DNA from: Ruegeria halocynthiae
Lineage (GTDB): Bacteria > Pseudomonadota > Alphaproteobacteria > Rhodobacterales > Rhodobacteraceae
Length of the DNA stretch: 64,000 nucleotides
Direction: 5' to 3'
NCBI RefSeq assembly: GCF_900106805.1
Contig: NZ_FNNP01000011.1
Location: 1 to 64,000, forward strand
In this document: one piece after another, positions 17,884 to 27,389 of the stretch
Layout: every line of letters begins with the position of its first letter
Numbering within the stretch: position 1 is the first letter of the stretch
Program-made: the position numbers and the translations under genes
Notes under the pieces: model-generated
What the model saw: only the letters and a program-made list of their open reading frames with translations
Told to the model about the DNA's origin: nothing
Databases searched by the model: none

Positions 17884-18636
17884 ATGAGTTCGTCAACATG
17901 GGTGAAATGCTGCGCATGCGGAGCAGCATTATCTGCTGCTGTGGCCACAGCGGCTTCGGCACAACAATCCGATTGGTCCTATGAGGCCACGATCTATCTG
18001 TTCATGCCTGAAACGGAGACATCATTGGGCACACCAATGGGCACTTTGGATGGCACACTCAGCTTTTCTGATGCTCTGGAGAACCTCGATTTCGCCTTTA
18101 TGGGAGCGTTCTCGGCAACCAACGGGCGTTGGCTGATACTTGCAGATTACAACTACACAGATTTGTCATTCAGCAACAGCACACCCGGCCCTGCAAGTGA
18201 GGGCCTAGAGACATCATTTACCACACAATACTTGAGTGGTTATCTCGGCTACAAAGTGTATGAATCGCCAACTATCTCAGTGGACGTCGTTGGAGGCTTG
18301 CGGTGGTTCAGCACCGAAACGGAGTTCACACTTCTACCCGGCGCGGCACCGGGACGGACGACAACTGCCGACGATAGCTGGATCGACCCGGTCATCGGCG
18401 CCAGAGCACACGTTCAATTCTCGAACAAATGGTCGGGCTCCGGTTTTGTCGACTATGGAGGCTTCCGCAGTGGCAGTGAAACCTGGCAGGTTCTGCTGAC
18501 GGCCGATTATGCAATCAACGACAGATGGCTAATCCGCGGTGGTTATCGCTATATCTCATTCGACCATGAGATCGACGGCAACGATTTTACATTCGATCAA
18601 TCGGGACCGGTGCTAGGCGCGACTTATCGGTTCTAG
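17884..18636 (+). CDS. outer-membrane beta-barrel protein
   Basis: A 250-residue precursor with a signal peptide (residues 1-23, ending AATAASAQQ) and a barrel built of alternating strands: YEATIYLFMPETETS, ANGRWLILADYNYTDLSF-like segments, YLSGYLGYKVYES, SVDVVGGLRWFST, IGARAHVQFSNKWSGSGFVD, LLTADYAINDRWLIRGGYRY. It ends in VLGATYRF with a terminal Phe for BAM recognition. The ATG at 17884 follows GGGAGGAACAGG. Proteins of this kind are annotated only as outer-membrane proteins. It follows the DUF3179 pseudogene by 70 bases and may have shared its promoter. Confidence 0.8.
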   Translation: MSSSTWVKCCACGAALSAAVATAASAQQSDWSYEATIYLFMPETETSLGTPMGTLDGTLSFSDALENLDFAFMGAFSATNGRWLILADYNYTDLSFSNSTPGPASEGLETSFTTQYLSGYLGYKVYESPTISVDVVGGLRWFSTETEFTLLPGAAPGRTTTADDSWIDPVIGARAHVQFSNKWSGSGFVDYGGFRSGSETWQVLLTADYAINDRWLIRGGYRYISFDHEIDGNDFTFDQSGPVLGATYRF

Positions 18637-19032
18637 ACATGGTTATTGGCAAACTCGAAACAAGGTTGTGATGTTTCTAAAATCGTTTGGTTGGCTTTCG
18701 CAGTTACAACGAATGTCGGGTATGCTGGCTGCGACCACAACATTCAGAGACGATGCTCTTGGTCTGGATTGAGCCGTTGGATTGGTCGTGGAAAAGGAGC
18801 AGGGGCTTGTGCTGCGTTTGCTCCGAGGTCTGCAATGAGCCAAAACCAACAATTGTTGCGCGCTGTGACAACAACCACAAACTAGGCTAAAGCTGTCACT
18901 GGAGTGGGATAAGACAGATCAAAACCGTCATTCGCGATAGCCAATCTGAAATCACCGAGGCTTCTAGTCAGTCGCAATGTTCCGGTTTGGCGTATTTGGC
19001 GGCTTGGAAAACCGCAGAGAAACACAAGATTT
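18637..19032. other. non-coding spacer between convergent genes
   Basis: About 400 bases between the barrel gene (plus) and ugpC (minus). No gene, and no hairpin with a T-run was identified. Degenerate spacer words such as GGTCTGCAATGAGCCAAAACC occur near 18828. Confidence 0.35.
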
Positions 19033-20088
19033 TTAGCCCGTACGACGTAGGCCTGTGTCAATCTCGAAGAGATGCGACTTAGAAGGTTGGATCGAAAACT
19101 GCATGATAGAGTTCTCACTGCTCAGGACATGAACACCCGGCAGACTGGCTGTAAAGCTTTCGTTTGTGTCAACAAGTTCACAATGCAGGAGAGTATTTGC
19201 GCCAAGCGGTTCAGCCAATTTGGGACGCACGCGGATAGTTCCGGCGTCTTCTGTGATCAGATGCTCCGGGCGGACACCTAATTTGACTGGTCCGTTGGGT
19301 CCACTGGCCTCAGCAATATGTTGATCGCCCAAAGTGACCCATCCGTCCTTAATTTCCGCATCCAGGATGTTCATTGCCGGGCTGCCAATGAATTGCGCTG
19401 CAAAAAGGGTGCGCGGAGTTTCATAAACTTCGAGTGGGGTGCCGATCTGTTCGGCAACGCCACCATTCATCACGATCATCCGGTCCGCCATGGTCATCGC
19501 CTCGACCTGATCATGAGTTACGTATAGTGCCGTTATACCCAGCTTCGACTGAAGCTCTTTGATCTCAAGGCGCATTTGAACGCGCAGTTTGGCGTCGAGG
19601 TTCGACAGTGGTTCATCAAAGAGAAACACCGCCGGTTCACGTACGATGGCGCGCCCCATCGCGACGCGCTGACGCTGCCCGCCAGAGAGTTCTCGGGGTT
19701 TGCGATCCAACAGCGGTTCAAGTTGCAGCAATCTGGCGGCTTCCAGAACCTTGGTGTCAACCTCTCCCTTCGGAAGCTTGGCGATCTTGAGACCGTAGCC
19801 CATGTTTTGACGTACAGACATATGCGGGTAGAGAGCGTAATTCTGAAACACCATTGCGATGTCGCGGTCCATTGGCTCTTTTTCGTTGGCGCGCTCTTCC
19901 CCGATTAATACGTCTCCAGCTGAAACCGTTTCCAATCCTGCAACCATGCGCAACAAGGTGGATTTTCCACAGCCCGACGGTCCGACGATGACTATGAATT
20001 CGCCATCAGCAATGTCCACAGAGACATCGTGGATCACCTCGGTGTCGCCAAAGCTTTTCTTGATATCTTGCAGGGAAACTGTTGCCAT
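19033..20088 (-). CDS. ugpC: glycerol-3-phosphate ABC transporter, ATP-binding protein
   Basis: A 351-residue ATPase of the MalK/UgpC group. Walker A is GPSGCGKST (about residues 36-44), the Q-loop lies in VFQNYALYPHMSV, the signature is LSGGQRQR, Walker B is VFLFDEPLSNLDA and the H-loop is VTHDQ. The C-terminal part (about 240-351) is the OB-fold regulatory domain (LGVRPEHL). It powers import through UgpA and UgpE from the cytoplasmic face. It is the last gene of a ugpB-A-E-C operon and starts 3 bases after ugpE ends. Gene order and the periplasmic component support glycerol-3-phosphate, though related sugar transporters look similar. Confidence 0.9.
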   Translation of the reverse strand: MATVSLQDIKKSFGDTEVIHDVSVDIADGEFIVIVGPSGCGKSTLLRMVAGLETVSAGDVLIGEERANEKEPMDRDIAMVFQNYALYPHMSVRQNMGYGLKIAKLPKGEVDTKVLEAARLLQLEPLLDRKPRELSGGQRQRVAMGRAIVREPAVFLFDEPLSNLDAKLRVQMRLEIKELQSKLGITALYVTHDQVEAMTMADRMIVMNGGVAEQIGTPLEVYETPRTLFAAQFIGSPAMNILDAEIKDGWVTLGDQHIAEASGPNGPVKLGVRPEHLITEDAGTIRVRPKLAEPLGANTLLHCELVDTNESFTASLPGVHVLSSENSIMQFSIQPSKSHLFEIDTGLRRTG

Positions 20089-20091
20089 CTG

Positions 20092-20949
20092 CTATTTCTC
20101 ACTATCGACAAGGCCGCGAATAAACAGCCGTTGCATGCCCACGACTACAATCACCGGCGGGATCATCGCAAGGATTGAGGTGGCCATGATCGTTGGCCAG
20201 TGCGCAAAGTCATCTCCGCTTGGGAACATCTGTTTGATACCCATCACGATTGTGTTCATCTCCGGGTCCGTCGTGATCAGCAGCGGCCAGAGGTATTGGT
20301 TCCATCCATAGATAAAGAGGATCACAAAAAGAGCAGCGATGTTTGTGCGGCTCATCGGGACAACGATATCCCAAAAGAACCGCATAGGGCGGGCGCCGTC
20401 CACGCGTGCAGCCTCTGCCAGTTCATCCGGGATGGTCAGAAAGAACTGCCGAAACAAAAACGTCGCTGTGGCCGAGGCGATCAAAGGAAATATCAGGCCG
20501 GAATATGAGTTCAGCATGCCAAAGCCGGCCACCACCTCGTAAGTGGGTACGATACGCACCTCAACAGGCAGCATCAGTGTCAGGAAGATCAGCCAGAAAA
20601 AGATGCTCCGACCAGGAAACTTGAAATAGACAATGGCAAATGCCGAAAGAAGGGAAATGACAATTTTGCCCACTGCGATCCCGATGGCCATGACCAGACT
20701 GTTGAACAGCATTGTCCCGACTGGCACGTTGATACCTGAGAAAAGTGCGTTCTTATAGTTGATCCAAAGCTGATCACCTGGCCAGACCGGCATGGGTGGG
20801 CGGATGATGTCCGACTGCGTCACGGTTGAGGCCACAAAAGCCAGCCAGATTGGAAAAAAGATCACCAGCACGCCGAGGATCATAAGCACATGGGTGAGCC
20901 ACAGTCCCGTGCCTCGCTTTTCGACCATGCCGTGAATTTCGCGTGCCAT
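20092..20949 (-). CDS. ugpE: glycerol-3-phosphate ABC transporter, permease
   Basis: A 285-residue inner-membrane permease with six membrane segments. The cytoplasmic EAA loop that docks to UgpC reads [20 protein letters not shown] (about residues 188-207). The family phrase [17 protein letters not shown] in the middle matches UgpE of other proteobacteria. Its ATG overlaps the last codon of ugpA, implying translational coupling. Confidence 0.9.
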   Translation of the reverse strand: MAREIHGMVEKRGTGLWLTHVLMILGVLVIFFPIWLAFVASTVTQSDIIRPPMPVWPGDQLWINYKNALFSGINVPVGTMLFNSLVMAIGIAVGKIVISLLSAFAIVYFKFPGRSIFFWLIFLTLMLPVEVRIVPTYEVVAGFGMLNSYSGLIFPLIASATATFLFRQFFLTIPDELAEAARVDGARPMRFFWDIVVPMSRTNIAALFVILFIYGWNQYLWPLLITTDPEMNTIVMGIKQMFPSGDDFAHWPTIMATSILAMIPPVIVVVGMQRLFIRGLVDSEK

Positions 20950-21830
20950 CAGTAATGCACCCGTTTCTCGATAAATTTGAACTGTAAGATGGTCAGCAGC
21001 CCCACCACGATCAGCAAAATAACCGATTGTGCGGAAGATGACCCAAGGTCCTGGCTGACGAACCCGTCCGAATAGACCTTGTAGACAAGGATCGTAGTTG
21101 CCTGCTGCGGCCCACCCCCGGTGATCGTGTGGATCACACCGAAGGTTTCGAAAAAAGAGTAGACGATATTGACCACAAGCAAGAAGAAGGTCGTAGGCGA
21201 CAAAAGCGGCAGCACAATTGTCCAGAACCGCCGCCAGAAATGCGCACCATCAATGGCAGCGGCCTCGATAACCGATTTTGGCACGGATTGCAGGGCTGCG
21301 AAGAAAAACAAGAAGTTATAGCTGATCCGCCCCCAGGCAGATGCAACGACAACAAGGCCCATTGCCTCTGTCCCGTTCAGCACATGGTTCCAGTCATATC
21401 CCAATTGTCCCAGATACCAGGAGACCACGCCGACGCGGGTGTTGAACATGAACAGCCAGAGCACGCCAGCAACTGCGGGAGCCACAGCATAGGGCCAGAT
21501 CAGTAAAGTGCGGTAAACTCCAGACCCTTTGATCAAACGATCCGCAATGACGGCAAGAAACAGCGCTGGGATCATTGAGCACAGTGTGACAAGGATCGAA
21601 AAGATCGCAGTGGTCACAAAAGATGCTCGGTAGAACTTGTCCGACAGCAGGTATTCAAAGTTACCAAGGCCCACATATTGCATGGACAGGCCAAAAGGGT
21701 CGGGAATGAACAGCGATTGCCAGATCGCCTGGCCCGCCGGATAGAAAAAGAACACCGTAGAGATTACGACCTGCGGCGCAATCAGCAACAGCGGCAACAG
21801 CCAACCGCGGAACTTAACCCGTTTTTCCAT
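20949..21830 (-). CDS. ugpA: glycerol-3-phosphate ABC transporter, permease
   Basis: A 293-residue permease with six membrane segments, opening [20 protein letters not shown]. The EAA loop is [20 protein letters not shown]. The segment [20 protein letters not shown] is typical of UgpA. It pairs with UgpE to form the channel. A 20-base-stem hairpin region separates it from ugpB, while it overlaps ugpE by one base. Confidence 0.9.
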   Translation of the reverse strand: MEKRVKFRGWLLPLLLIAPQVVISTVFFFYPAGQAIWQSLFIPDPFGLSMQYVGLGNFEYLLSDKFYRASFVTTAIFSILVTLCSMIPALFLAVIADRLIKGSGVYRTLLIWPYAVAPAVAGVLWLFMFNTRVGVVSWYLGQLGYDWNHVLNGTEAMGLVVVASAWGRISYNFLFFFAALQSVPKSVIEAAAIDGAHFWRRFWTIVLPLLSPTTFFLLVVNIVYSFFETFGVIHTITGGGPQQATTILVYKVYSDGFVSQDLGSSSAQSVILLIVVGLLTILQFKFIEKRVHY

Positions 21831-21849
21831 CAGACCTCTGGCTAAGAAA

Positions 21850-21877
21850 GGTGGGCCGCCTGGCCCACCCTTTTTTT
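21850..21877. terminator. intercistronic hairpin between ugpB and ugpA
   Basis: GGTGGGCC (21850-21857) and GGCCCACC (21862-21869) form a perfect 8-bp stem with a 4-base loop; C and seven T follow on the plus strand, and TTTCTTAG on the minus strand. In the transcribed (minus) direction it is a weak terminator or mRNA stabiliser. Such elements after the binding-protein gene commonly keep the binding protein more abundant than the permeases. Confidence 0.6.
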
Positions 21878-21881
21878 CGTC

Positions 21882-23192
21882 TTAGTTGTTTGCGGATTCG
21901 AACCGACGCAAGAGCGCGTCGCCGCGTTCTTTCGCGCTGTCCATCGCTTCTTGAGCGGTCTTATCACCCGCCCAAACTGCCTCCAGTTCTTCGTCGATGA
22001 TCCCCCGGATTTGGTCGAAGGATCCCAGCCGTAGGCCTTTGGAGTTCGCCGTTGGGTCATTCGCGGTCATCTGGATGACAGCCACATCAGTGCCTGGGTT
22101 TGAGTCGTAAAACCCGGCGGCGCGGGTTGCTTCGCCCGCTTCTGTGGTGATGGGCAGATAGCCGGTGTCCTGGTGCCATTGCGCTTGCACGTCACTGGAC
22201 GACAGGAAGCTCAGGAACTCGCCAACACCTGCGTATTCGGCGTCTTCATGGCCTTCCATGACCCACAGGGATGCCCCACCGATGATGGTGTTCTGCGGGC
22301 CGTTTCCGACGCCTTCCCAATAGGGCAGTGGTCGCACGTCGAAATCAAATTCAGCTTCCGCCTTGATCCCGGCATAACCAGCCGAGCTTTCGGTGAACAA
22401 CGCACATTCGCCTGACCGGAAGTTAGCACCACCTTCATTGCGGCGGCCGGTATAGATGAACTTGCCGTCCTTTGCCCATTCACCCATGGCAGTCAGGTGT
22501 GCGACCTGAGCTTCGCCGTTCAGCATCAGCTCTGTATCAAGTCCGGCAAAGCCGTTGTCCTGACTGGCGAATGGCACGTCATGATAGGCCGAGAAGTTTT
22601 CAAGATGAATCCAGCTTTGCCATGCGGTCACTAAGGGGCATTGAGACCCACCAGCCTTGAGGGCATCGAGTGTTTCGCCGACTTTCTGCCATGTCGACAG
22701 ATCGGTATCCGGGTCGACACCGGCAGCTTCAAAGGCGTCCCGGTTCACCCACAATACAGGCGTGGACGAGTTGAACGGCAGCGACAGCATTTCGCCGTCG
22801 GTGGTCGTATAGTACCCTTTGACAGAGCCAATATAGGCGTTTGGATCAAACGTAGCGCCGCTTTCAGCCATTACTTCGAAAACAGGCTTGGTTGCCCCTT
22901 TAGCGGACATCATCGTTGCCGTTCCAACTTCGAACACCATCAGGATATGCGGTTGCTCGCCAGCACGGAACGCCGCAATCCCAGAGTTGAGCGTTTCGGA
23001 GTAATTTCCCTTGTGGCTTTGCACGACGACATAGTCGTTTTGGCTGGCATTGAACTCTTCAACCTGTGCCGCGACCAACTCGCCCAAGCGGCCAGTAAAT
23101 GCGTGCCAGAATTGCACTTCTGTCTGTGCCATTGCCGCAATTGGCGACAGCATTGTGGTAACGGCGAGAGCGCCGAGAAATGATTTTTGCAT
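21882..23192 (-). CDS. ugpB: glycerol-3-phosphate ABC transporter, periplasmic binding protein
   Basis: A 436-residue extracellular solute-binding protein (family 1). The signal peptide is MQKSFLGALAVTTMLSPIAA followed by MAQ, and the mature start TEVQFWHAFTGRLGELVAAQ is characteristic of UgpB. Further family features are HKGNYSETLNSGIAAFRAGE, LPFNSSTPVLWVNRDAFEAA, YHDVPFASQDNGF and IIGGASLWVMEGH. It binds glycerol-3-phosphate or its diesters in the periplasm. ATG 23192 has GGGAGGAACA directly upstream; 19 upstream codons of the open frame are excluded. First gene of the operon, preceded by a GlpR-like operator. Confidence 0.9.
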   Translation of the reverse strand: MQKSFLGALAVTTMLSPIAAMAQTEVQFWHAFTGRLGELVAAQVEEFNASQNDYVVVQSHKGNYSETLNSGIAAFRAGEQPHILMVFEVGTATMMSAKGATKPVFEVMAESGATFDPNAYIGSVKGYYTTTDGEMLSLPFNSSTPVLWVNRDAFEAAGVDPDTDLSTWQKVGETLDALKAGGSQCPLVTAWQSWIHLENFSAYHDVPFASQDNGFAGLDTELMLNGEAQVAHLTAMGEWAKDGKFIYTGRRNEGGANFRSGECALFTESSAGYAGIKAEAEFDFDVRPLPYWEGVGNGPQNTIIGGASLWVMEGHEDAEYAGVGEFLSFLSSSDVQAQWHQDTGYLPITTEAGEATRAAGFYDSNPGTDVAVIQMTANDPTANSKGLRLGSFDQIRGIIDEELEAVWAGDKTAQEAMDSAKERGDALLRRFESANN

Positions 23193-23256
23193 TGTTCCTC
23201 CCTGGCACCGCAGCGGTGCGTAGTCTTTGAGCTGGGATTTCGTTCCCACGCATATT

Positions 23257-23270
23257 GTTCGATATCAAAA
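23257..23270. promoter_or_regulatory. GlpR-like operator upstream of ugpB
   Basis: GTTCGATATCAAAA matches 12 of 14 bases of the core of the enterobacterial GlpR box (GTTCGWTAWCGAAC). It lies about 65 bases upstream of the ugpB start. A DeoR/GlpR-type repressor that senses glycerol-3-phosphate would be the natural regulator; no such gene is in this window. No Pho box was seen here. Confidence 0.4.
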
Positions 23271-23828
23271 CGATACACCCCTTCGAGAATTTATCAAGAA
23301 AGGACTCTCCAGTCCTATGAGGCATCACATTGCAACATTTTCGCTTTGTCCAACGGTGCACTTGGCGACGACCGATCAGATCAACTTGGATCGAGGTGTA
23401 TTTGGTATACACAGGGAAACCTTAAATTGCTTGCCCATCACTTAGCACTCTGTGTTCGACACAGTGGTGCAATAGCGATTGGAATCTTGCGAGATGCCGC
23501 TTTCTCATGGTTGCGCAAACGGAACAGTTGATATCAGTTTTCTGCGAATTGAGCGTATAACCATTGGCCATGCGCGAGCTTCTACAGTACAGCTTCTCGC
23601 CCTTGATGCCGTTCGCAAGAGTATAAAAGCGCCCAAAGCGTGCGATGGTTGATAGGAGCGAAAGTCTGCTTCGCGGGACCTTTGCCGCCGTTGCCCTTCC
23701 GGGTGTTTGCTGACGCAGCATCCGCTCGCCGGTGCGGCACGCTTATCGCTGGATGGCAGCCGACGCCACCAGACCGGTCATTCAGAGCCACGACGATGCC
23801 CAATTCTCACACCGTCTATTCGCTGCAA
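23271..23828. other. non-coding spacer upstream of ugp operon
   Basis: About 560 bases without a supported gene. Degenerate spacer repeats are present near 23650-23760. It probably carries the ugp promoter in its left part. Confidence 0.35.
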
Positions 23829-24049
23829 CTAGGATCGATTATTGAGGAGCGCAACAGAGCTGCCTTTTGATCGCGCCGCTATCGTTGACGCAACATCGTT
23901 TCGCGGGTGCGGCCATACGGGAACGCTCTTGGCCAGTTTGCGGAGGTATTGGGTGGTGGTGGCGAGAAAGAATTCGTCATTTGCACCGCACAGTCCACGT
24001 AATCGGAGCAGCCCCGGCCCAAGAAAGCGTTTGAGATACGCTGTTTTCA
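23829..24049 (-). pseudogene. transposase C-terminal remnant (IS1182/IS5-like)
   Basis: Reading minus, the frame gives LRGLCGANDEFFLATTTQYL followed by RKLAK, then a stop at 23829. The G-A-x-DEF-x-LA-T-x-QNLRKLAK pattern is the common C-terminus of transposases in this bacterial group. No N-terminal part is present. The family is not certain. Confidence 0.4.
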
Positions 24050-24063
24050 GGCATCACCGTCAT

Positions 24064-24347
24064 GTGCGATATGCTGATCATGACCTTTCTGGTAACGCTG
24101 CGGACTCGGGTATTTTGGTGATGAACACCATCATGTCGGGCGATGACCAAAATATCGGCAACAAGCACAAGATCGTCGAGGGTCTGATCCTGACGGCCGT
24201 TAGCGGGACTCTTGTCCTGGCTGCGGGAGAGAATAACCCGATGGACGCCTTGTGCAACGCGATGATTATCGGGATGATGCCTTTACGATAGTCATGGGAC
24301 TGATGTGCGTGGCTCTTGCCAGGGCCCGATATCGTGACGACCTTTAG
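24064..24347 (+). pseudogene. BCCT-family transporter, 3' remnant with two frameshifts
   Basis: Pieces in three frames line up as the C-terminus of betaine/carnitine/choline transporters: CDMLIMTFLVT, then AADSGILVMNTIMSGDD, KIVEGLILTAVSGTLVLAAG and NAMIIGMMP, then TIVMGLMCVALARARYRDDL with a stop at 24345-24347. The DSG-x-LV and SG elements are the hallmark of the last BCCT helices. Frameshifts occur near 24097 and 24288. The N-terminal two thirds are missing. Confidence 0.55.
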
Positions 24348-24562
24348 CAGAAACTGGTGGCTCCGGCAGAGAAAACATGTTCCCGGATGGCCGCGAAGCG
24401 GTCGCTTAGCTTCATGCCTAGGTTGAAAATCCGATCTGACGTCTAGTATTGAGCCTGCTGGATAGCTCGTAAAACATAACGAATTCAATTAATAAGTGCT
24501 CCGGCGACAAAACGGTAAGGAACCCCCAACTTGCGGGCAGGTTTTCGCCTACTTATCTCGAA

Positions 24563-25591
24563 ATGCATCTTATGGGTCGGAGTAAGCACTTGAACGAATC
24601 CATCCAGGTTGCCATTCGCGGCACGGGCCACTTTTTTCCCGGCCATCCTGTCGCGTCCGAAGCTCTTGATGCAAGAGTAGGCTTGAAATGCGGGCACCTT
24701 GAGCAAGAGTCCGGCGTCAAATCCCGTCACTTTGCCGAAGATATCAGCCAGATTGATATGGCCGTGACGGCATCCCAGCGTGCGCTGGATCAGGCCGAGT
24801 TGGGCGCTGACGACATCGATCTTGTCATTTCTGCCAACGGCGTCCCGTTCCAGACCTTGCCGTCGACCGCTCTGCTGGTGATGCGGGAACTTGGTATTGG
24901 CGACGGCAACGCCGCGGCCTTTGACGTTAACAGCACCTGTACCAGTTTCATCAGCGCGCTTGAGATTGCCAGCCGGCAGGTCGCATCGGGTACCTGCCGT
25001 AATGCGTTAATCGTCTCGTCTGAAATCGCCTCGCGCGGGTTGCCATGGTCTGAACAGCCCGAGGTCGCTGCGCTGTTCGGTGACGGGGCTGCCGCTGCGA
25101 TCATTGGCCCCGATGACAGGTCAGGATGCGGTATTCGGGCCAGTCTGATGCGCAGCTACCCGTCGAAATACGAGGCGTGCCAGATCGCCGCCGGAGGAAC
25201 CCGGTTTGACTATCATGAAAACCCTGATGAGTTTGCCCGCCACACTCTGTTCCGGATGAATGGTGCAGATCTGTTCAAGCTCACGCTGAAGCACTTTCCC
25301 GGGTTTGTGGATGAACTGTTGGAACAGGCGGGTTGGCAAAAGGAAGATGTTGATCTGGTTGTGCCGCATCAGGCCAGCCCGCACGCGCTGACGCATGTAG
25401 TGCGGCAGGCGGGTTTCGGCGGCGACAAGATCGTCAATCTGGTGGCGCAGATCGGTAACCAGATAGCTGCCTCGGTGCCGACGGCGCTGGATCATGCGCG
25501 CAGGCAGGGGCAGGCGGGGCCGGGAACGCGGCTGCTGATGTTGGGGACATCGGCGGGCGTTTCATTCTCGGGCCTCGCGATGCAAATGTGA
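24563..25591 (+). CDS. FabH/OleA-like beta-ketoacyl synthase III
   Basis: A thiolase-fold condensing enzyme of 342 residues. The full catalytic triad is present: Cys126 in NSTCTSF, His269 in PHQASPHAL and Asn299 in QIGNQIAAS. The GDGAAAAIIG and LGTSAGVSFSGLAM motifs complete the fold. It should join two acyl thioesters by Claisen condensation. The pairing with a reductase and an adenylate-forming enzyme downstream resembles OleA rather than housekeeping FabH. The exact start is uncertain: ATG 24563, ATG 24572, or a TTG at 24590 that has GGAG seven bases before it. Its stop overlaps the next start (GTGA), and base composition is visibly GC-richer than the left flank. Confidence 0.85.
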   Translation: MHLMGRSKHLNESIQVAIRGTGHFFPGHPVASEALDARVGLKCGHLEQESGVKSRHFAEDISQIDMAVTASQRALDQAELGADDIDLVISANGVPFQTLPSTALLVMRELGIGDGNAAAFDVNSTCTSFISALEIASRQVASGTCRNALIVSSEIASRGLPWSEQPEVAALFGDGAAAAIIGPDDRSGCGIRASLMRSYPSKYEACQIAAGGTRFDYHENPDEFARHTLFRMNGADLFKLTLKHFPGFVDELLEQAGWQKEDVDLVVPHQASPHALTHVVRQAGFGGDKIVNLVAQIGNQIAASVPTALDHARRQGQAGPGTRLLMLGTSAGVSFSGLAMQM

Positions 25592-26571
25592 TCTCTTTGC
25601 GGGTGCTTGTTACAGGGGCCACCGGTTTTCTCGGCGGCAGGCTTTGCGGTTTCTTGCGCGACCAGGGGCTGGATGTCGTTGCAACCGGACGTTCGGCACC
25701 GCGCTGTGCCGATCTGCGAGATCAGGGGTTTGAGGTGCATCGCGCTGATCTGACCTGCTCGCTGGACCCTGTGCAGTTTGGCGGTTTGGATGCCATCGCC
25801 CATACGGCCGCGCTGTCCGCTCCTTCCGGTGCGCTCCCGGCGTTCCAGTCTGCAAATGTCGATGCCACGCGCAATGTCGTGGCGCTGGCCCAACAGGCGC
25901 AGGTTCGGCGCTTTGTGAACATTTCTTCGCCATCGGTCTACTTTGCGCTGCGTGACCAGTTGGATATCAGGGAAACCTGCCCGCTGCCTGCGCCGTTCAA
26001 CAATTATGCGCGTACCAAGGCCGAGGCTGAACAGATCGTGCTGGCCACCCCTTCGATTGGCCCGATCAGCCTGCGCCCGCGCGGGATTTATGGCCCCGGT
26101 GATACCGCACTGCTGCCACGGCTGCTGAAAACGGCGCAATCCCATCCTCTGCCCTTGTTTCGCAACGGGCGTGCCAGCATCGATCTGACGCATATCTCCG
26201 ACGTGTGCCGCGCCGTGCTTGCTGCGCTGACTGCAGGCGTAGAGGCAGAAGGAGAGATTTTTAACATCTCTGGGGGCGAGGCGTTGCCGACGAAAAAGAT
26301 CATTGAAATGGCATGTCAGCGCGCGGATGTTCAGCCGAGGTGGCGGCCTATGCCGCTTCGACCCACCCTCGCTGCGGCCAGGATGGTGGAGCAGGTGTAT
26401 ACTCTCTGGCCGGGCGCGGGTGAGCCCAAAGTCACGGCCTATGCGCTTGCCCTGCTGGCCTTTGAACAAAGCCTCAATATAGATAAGGCCTCCAGGGTTT
26501 TGAACTGGCATCCAAATATCCGGTTTAATGAAGGGATCGAGAGCGTATTCTGGGCAGGGAGTGTATCGTGA
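25588..26571 (+). CDS. extended short-chain dehydrogenase, OleD-like
   Basis: A 327-residue NAD(P)-dependent reductase/epimerase. The cofactor motif GATGFLGG is at the N-terminus, the catalytic Tyr-Lys pair is YARTKAE (about residues 137-143), and a Ser-rich strand FVNISSPSVYF precedes it. RPRGIYGPGDTALLPRLL is typical of extended SDRs of the 3-beta-hydroxysteroid/OleD group. In Ole pathways OleD reduces the 2-alkyl-3-keto acid made by OleA; the same role is inferred here. It starts with GTG inside the stop codon of the condensing enzyme gene and ends in a GTGA overlap with the hydrolase gene. Confidence 0.85.
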   Translation: MISLRVLVTGATGFLGGRLCGFLRDQGLDVVATGRSAPRCADLRDQGFEVHRADLTCSLDPVQFGGLDAIAHTAALSAPSGALPAFQSANVDATRNVVALAQQAQVRRFVNISSPSVYFALRDQLDIRETCPLPAPFNNYARTKAEAEQIVLATPSIGPISLRPRGIYGPGDTALLPRLLKTAQSHPLPLFRNGRASIDLTHISDVCRAVLAALTAGVEAEGEIFNISGGEALPTKKIIEMACQRADVQPRWRPMPLRPTLAAARMVEQVYTLWPGAGEPKVTAYALALLAFEQSLNIDKASRVLNWHPNIRFNEGIESVFWAGSVS

Positions 26572-27389
26572 AGCTGCACTTTGCCAACAGCGCCTTTATC
26601 AAAGCGCCGGAACGCTTGGTCGAGCCCGACGGCAGCTGGTTTCAGACCCGCCAGCTGCGCGTGCGCTATGGCATCCTTGAACATCCGGGGTTTGGCCCGG
26701 TCCTGATCGACACCGGGTACAGCAGCCATCTCTTCACCGGTGCTCGCAGCTTTGGCCTGCGCGCTTATGCTGCCGTGTTCGACCCCGTGCTTGAGCAGGA
26801 GGGCGAGATCGCGGCGGTTCTACAGCGGCTTGACTATTCGGTTGAAGATGTGCGCAAGATCGTCGTCACGCATTTTCATGCCGATCACGTATCGGCTCTG
26901 AGCAGCCTCCCAAAGGCTCAGATCATCACACATCGCAAAACACTCACGACCATTCTGGGCCAGAGCGGGTTCGCCAACCTGCGTCACGGAATTTTCCCGG
27001 AACTTCTGCCCGATGATGTGCTGCGCCGGGTCACGGACATCGCGGAGTGTCGTGTCTCAGATGCGCCGCTGACTCTGGGTGCAGGCCGCGATCTGCTTGG
27101 CGACGGAACGGTGATTGCAGTTGATCTTCCCGGCCATGCAGTAGGGCATTTCGGGCTTTGCTTCCCATGGCTGGACCCCGTTCTGCTTTACGCCTGTGAT
27201 GTGCAGTGGATGCGGACCGTATTGGACAAACCGCTCCCTTTGTTGGGACGGATTGCTGCGCATGATACGGGTGCTGCCGAGCGCTCCAGCCGGAAGGTGG
27301 CTGAATTTCGGAATGCGGGCGGTCGGGTCGTGCTGTGCCACGATCCGGCCCTGACCTCGTTCGATCTTGAGCAGCCCGCTGATGTCTGA
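26568..27389 (+). CDS. MBL-fold metallo-hydrolase
   Basis: A 273-residue metallo-beta-lactamase-fold enzyme with the zinc motif THFHADH (His102, His104, Asp106, His107), a further His in GHAVGHFG, an Asp in LLYACDVQW and a His in VVLCHDPAL, so both metal sites look intact. Relatives cleave lactones, thioesters or phosphodiesters. Within this operon it could hydrolyse a lactone or acyl thioester intermediate. Start GTG at 26568 overlaps the preceding stop; its last bases overlap the next start by eight bases. Confidence 0.85.
   Translation: MKLHFANSAFIKAPERLVEPDGSWFQTRQLRVRYGILEHPGFGPVLIDTGYSSHLFTGARSFGLRAYAAVFDPVLEQEGEIAAVLQRLDYSVEDVRKIVVTHFHADHVSALSSLPKAQIITHRKTLTTILGQSGFANLRHGIFPELLPDDVLRRVTDIAECRVSDAPLTLGAGRDLLGDGTVIAVDLPGHAVGHFGLCFPWLDPVLLYACDVQWMRTVLDKPLPLLGRIAAHDTGAAERSSRKVAEFRNAGGRVVLCHDPALTSFDLEQPADV

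Noticed and set aside
21850..21877. Strong plus-strand terminator between ugpA and ugpB
   Set aside because: The perfect T-run is on the non-coding side; no plus-strand gene ends there, so it is recorded only as an intercistronic hairpin.
25492..26511. A 339-codon minus-strand frame across the OleD-like gene
   Set aside because: High-GC antisense frame; Arg/Pro/Gln-rich and unlike any family, while the plus frame has clear SDR motifs.
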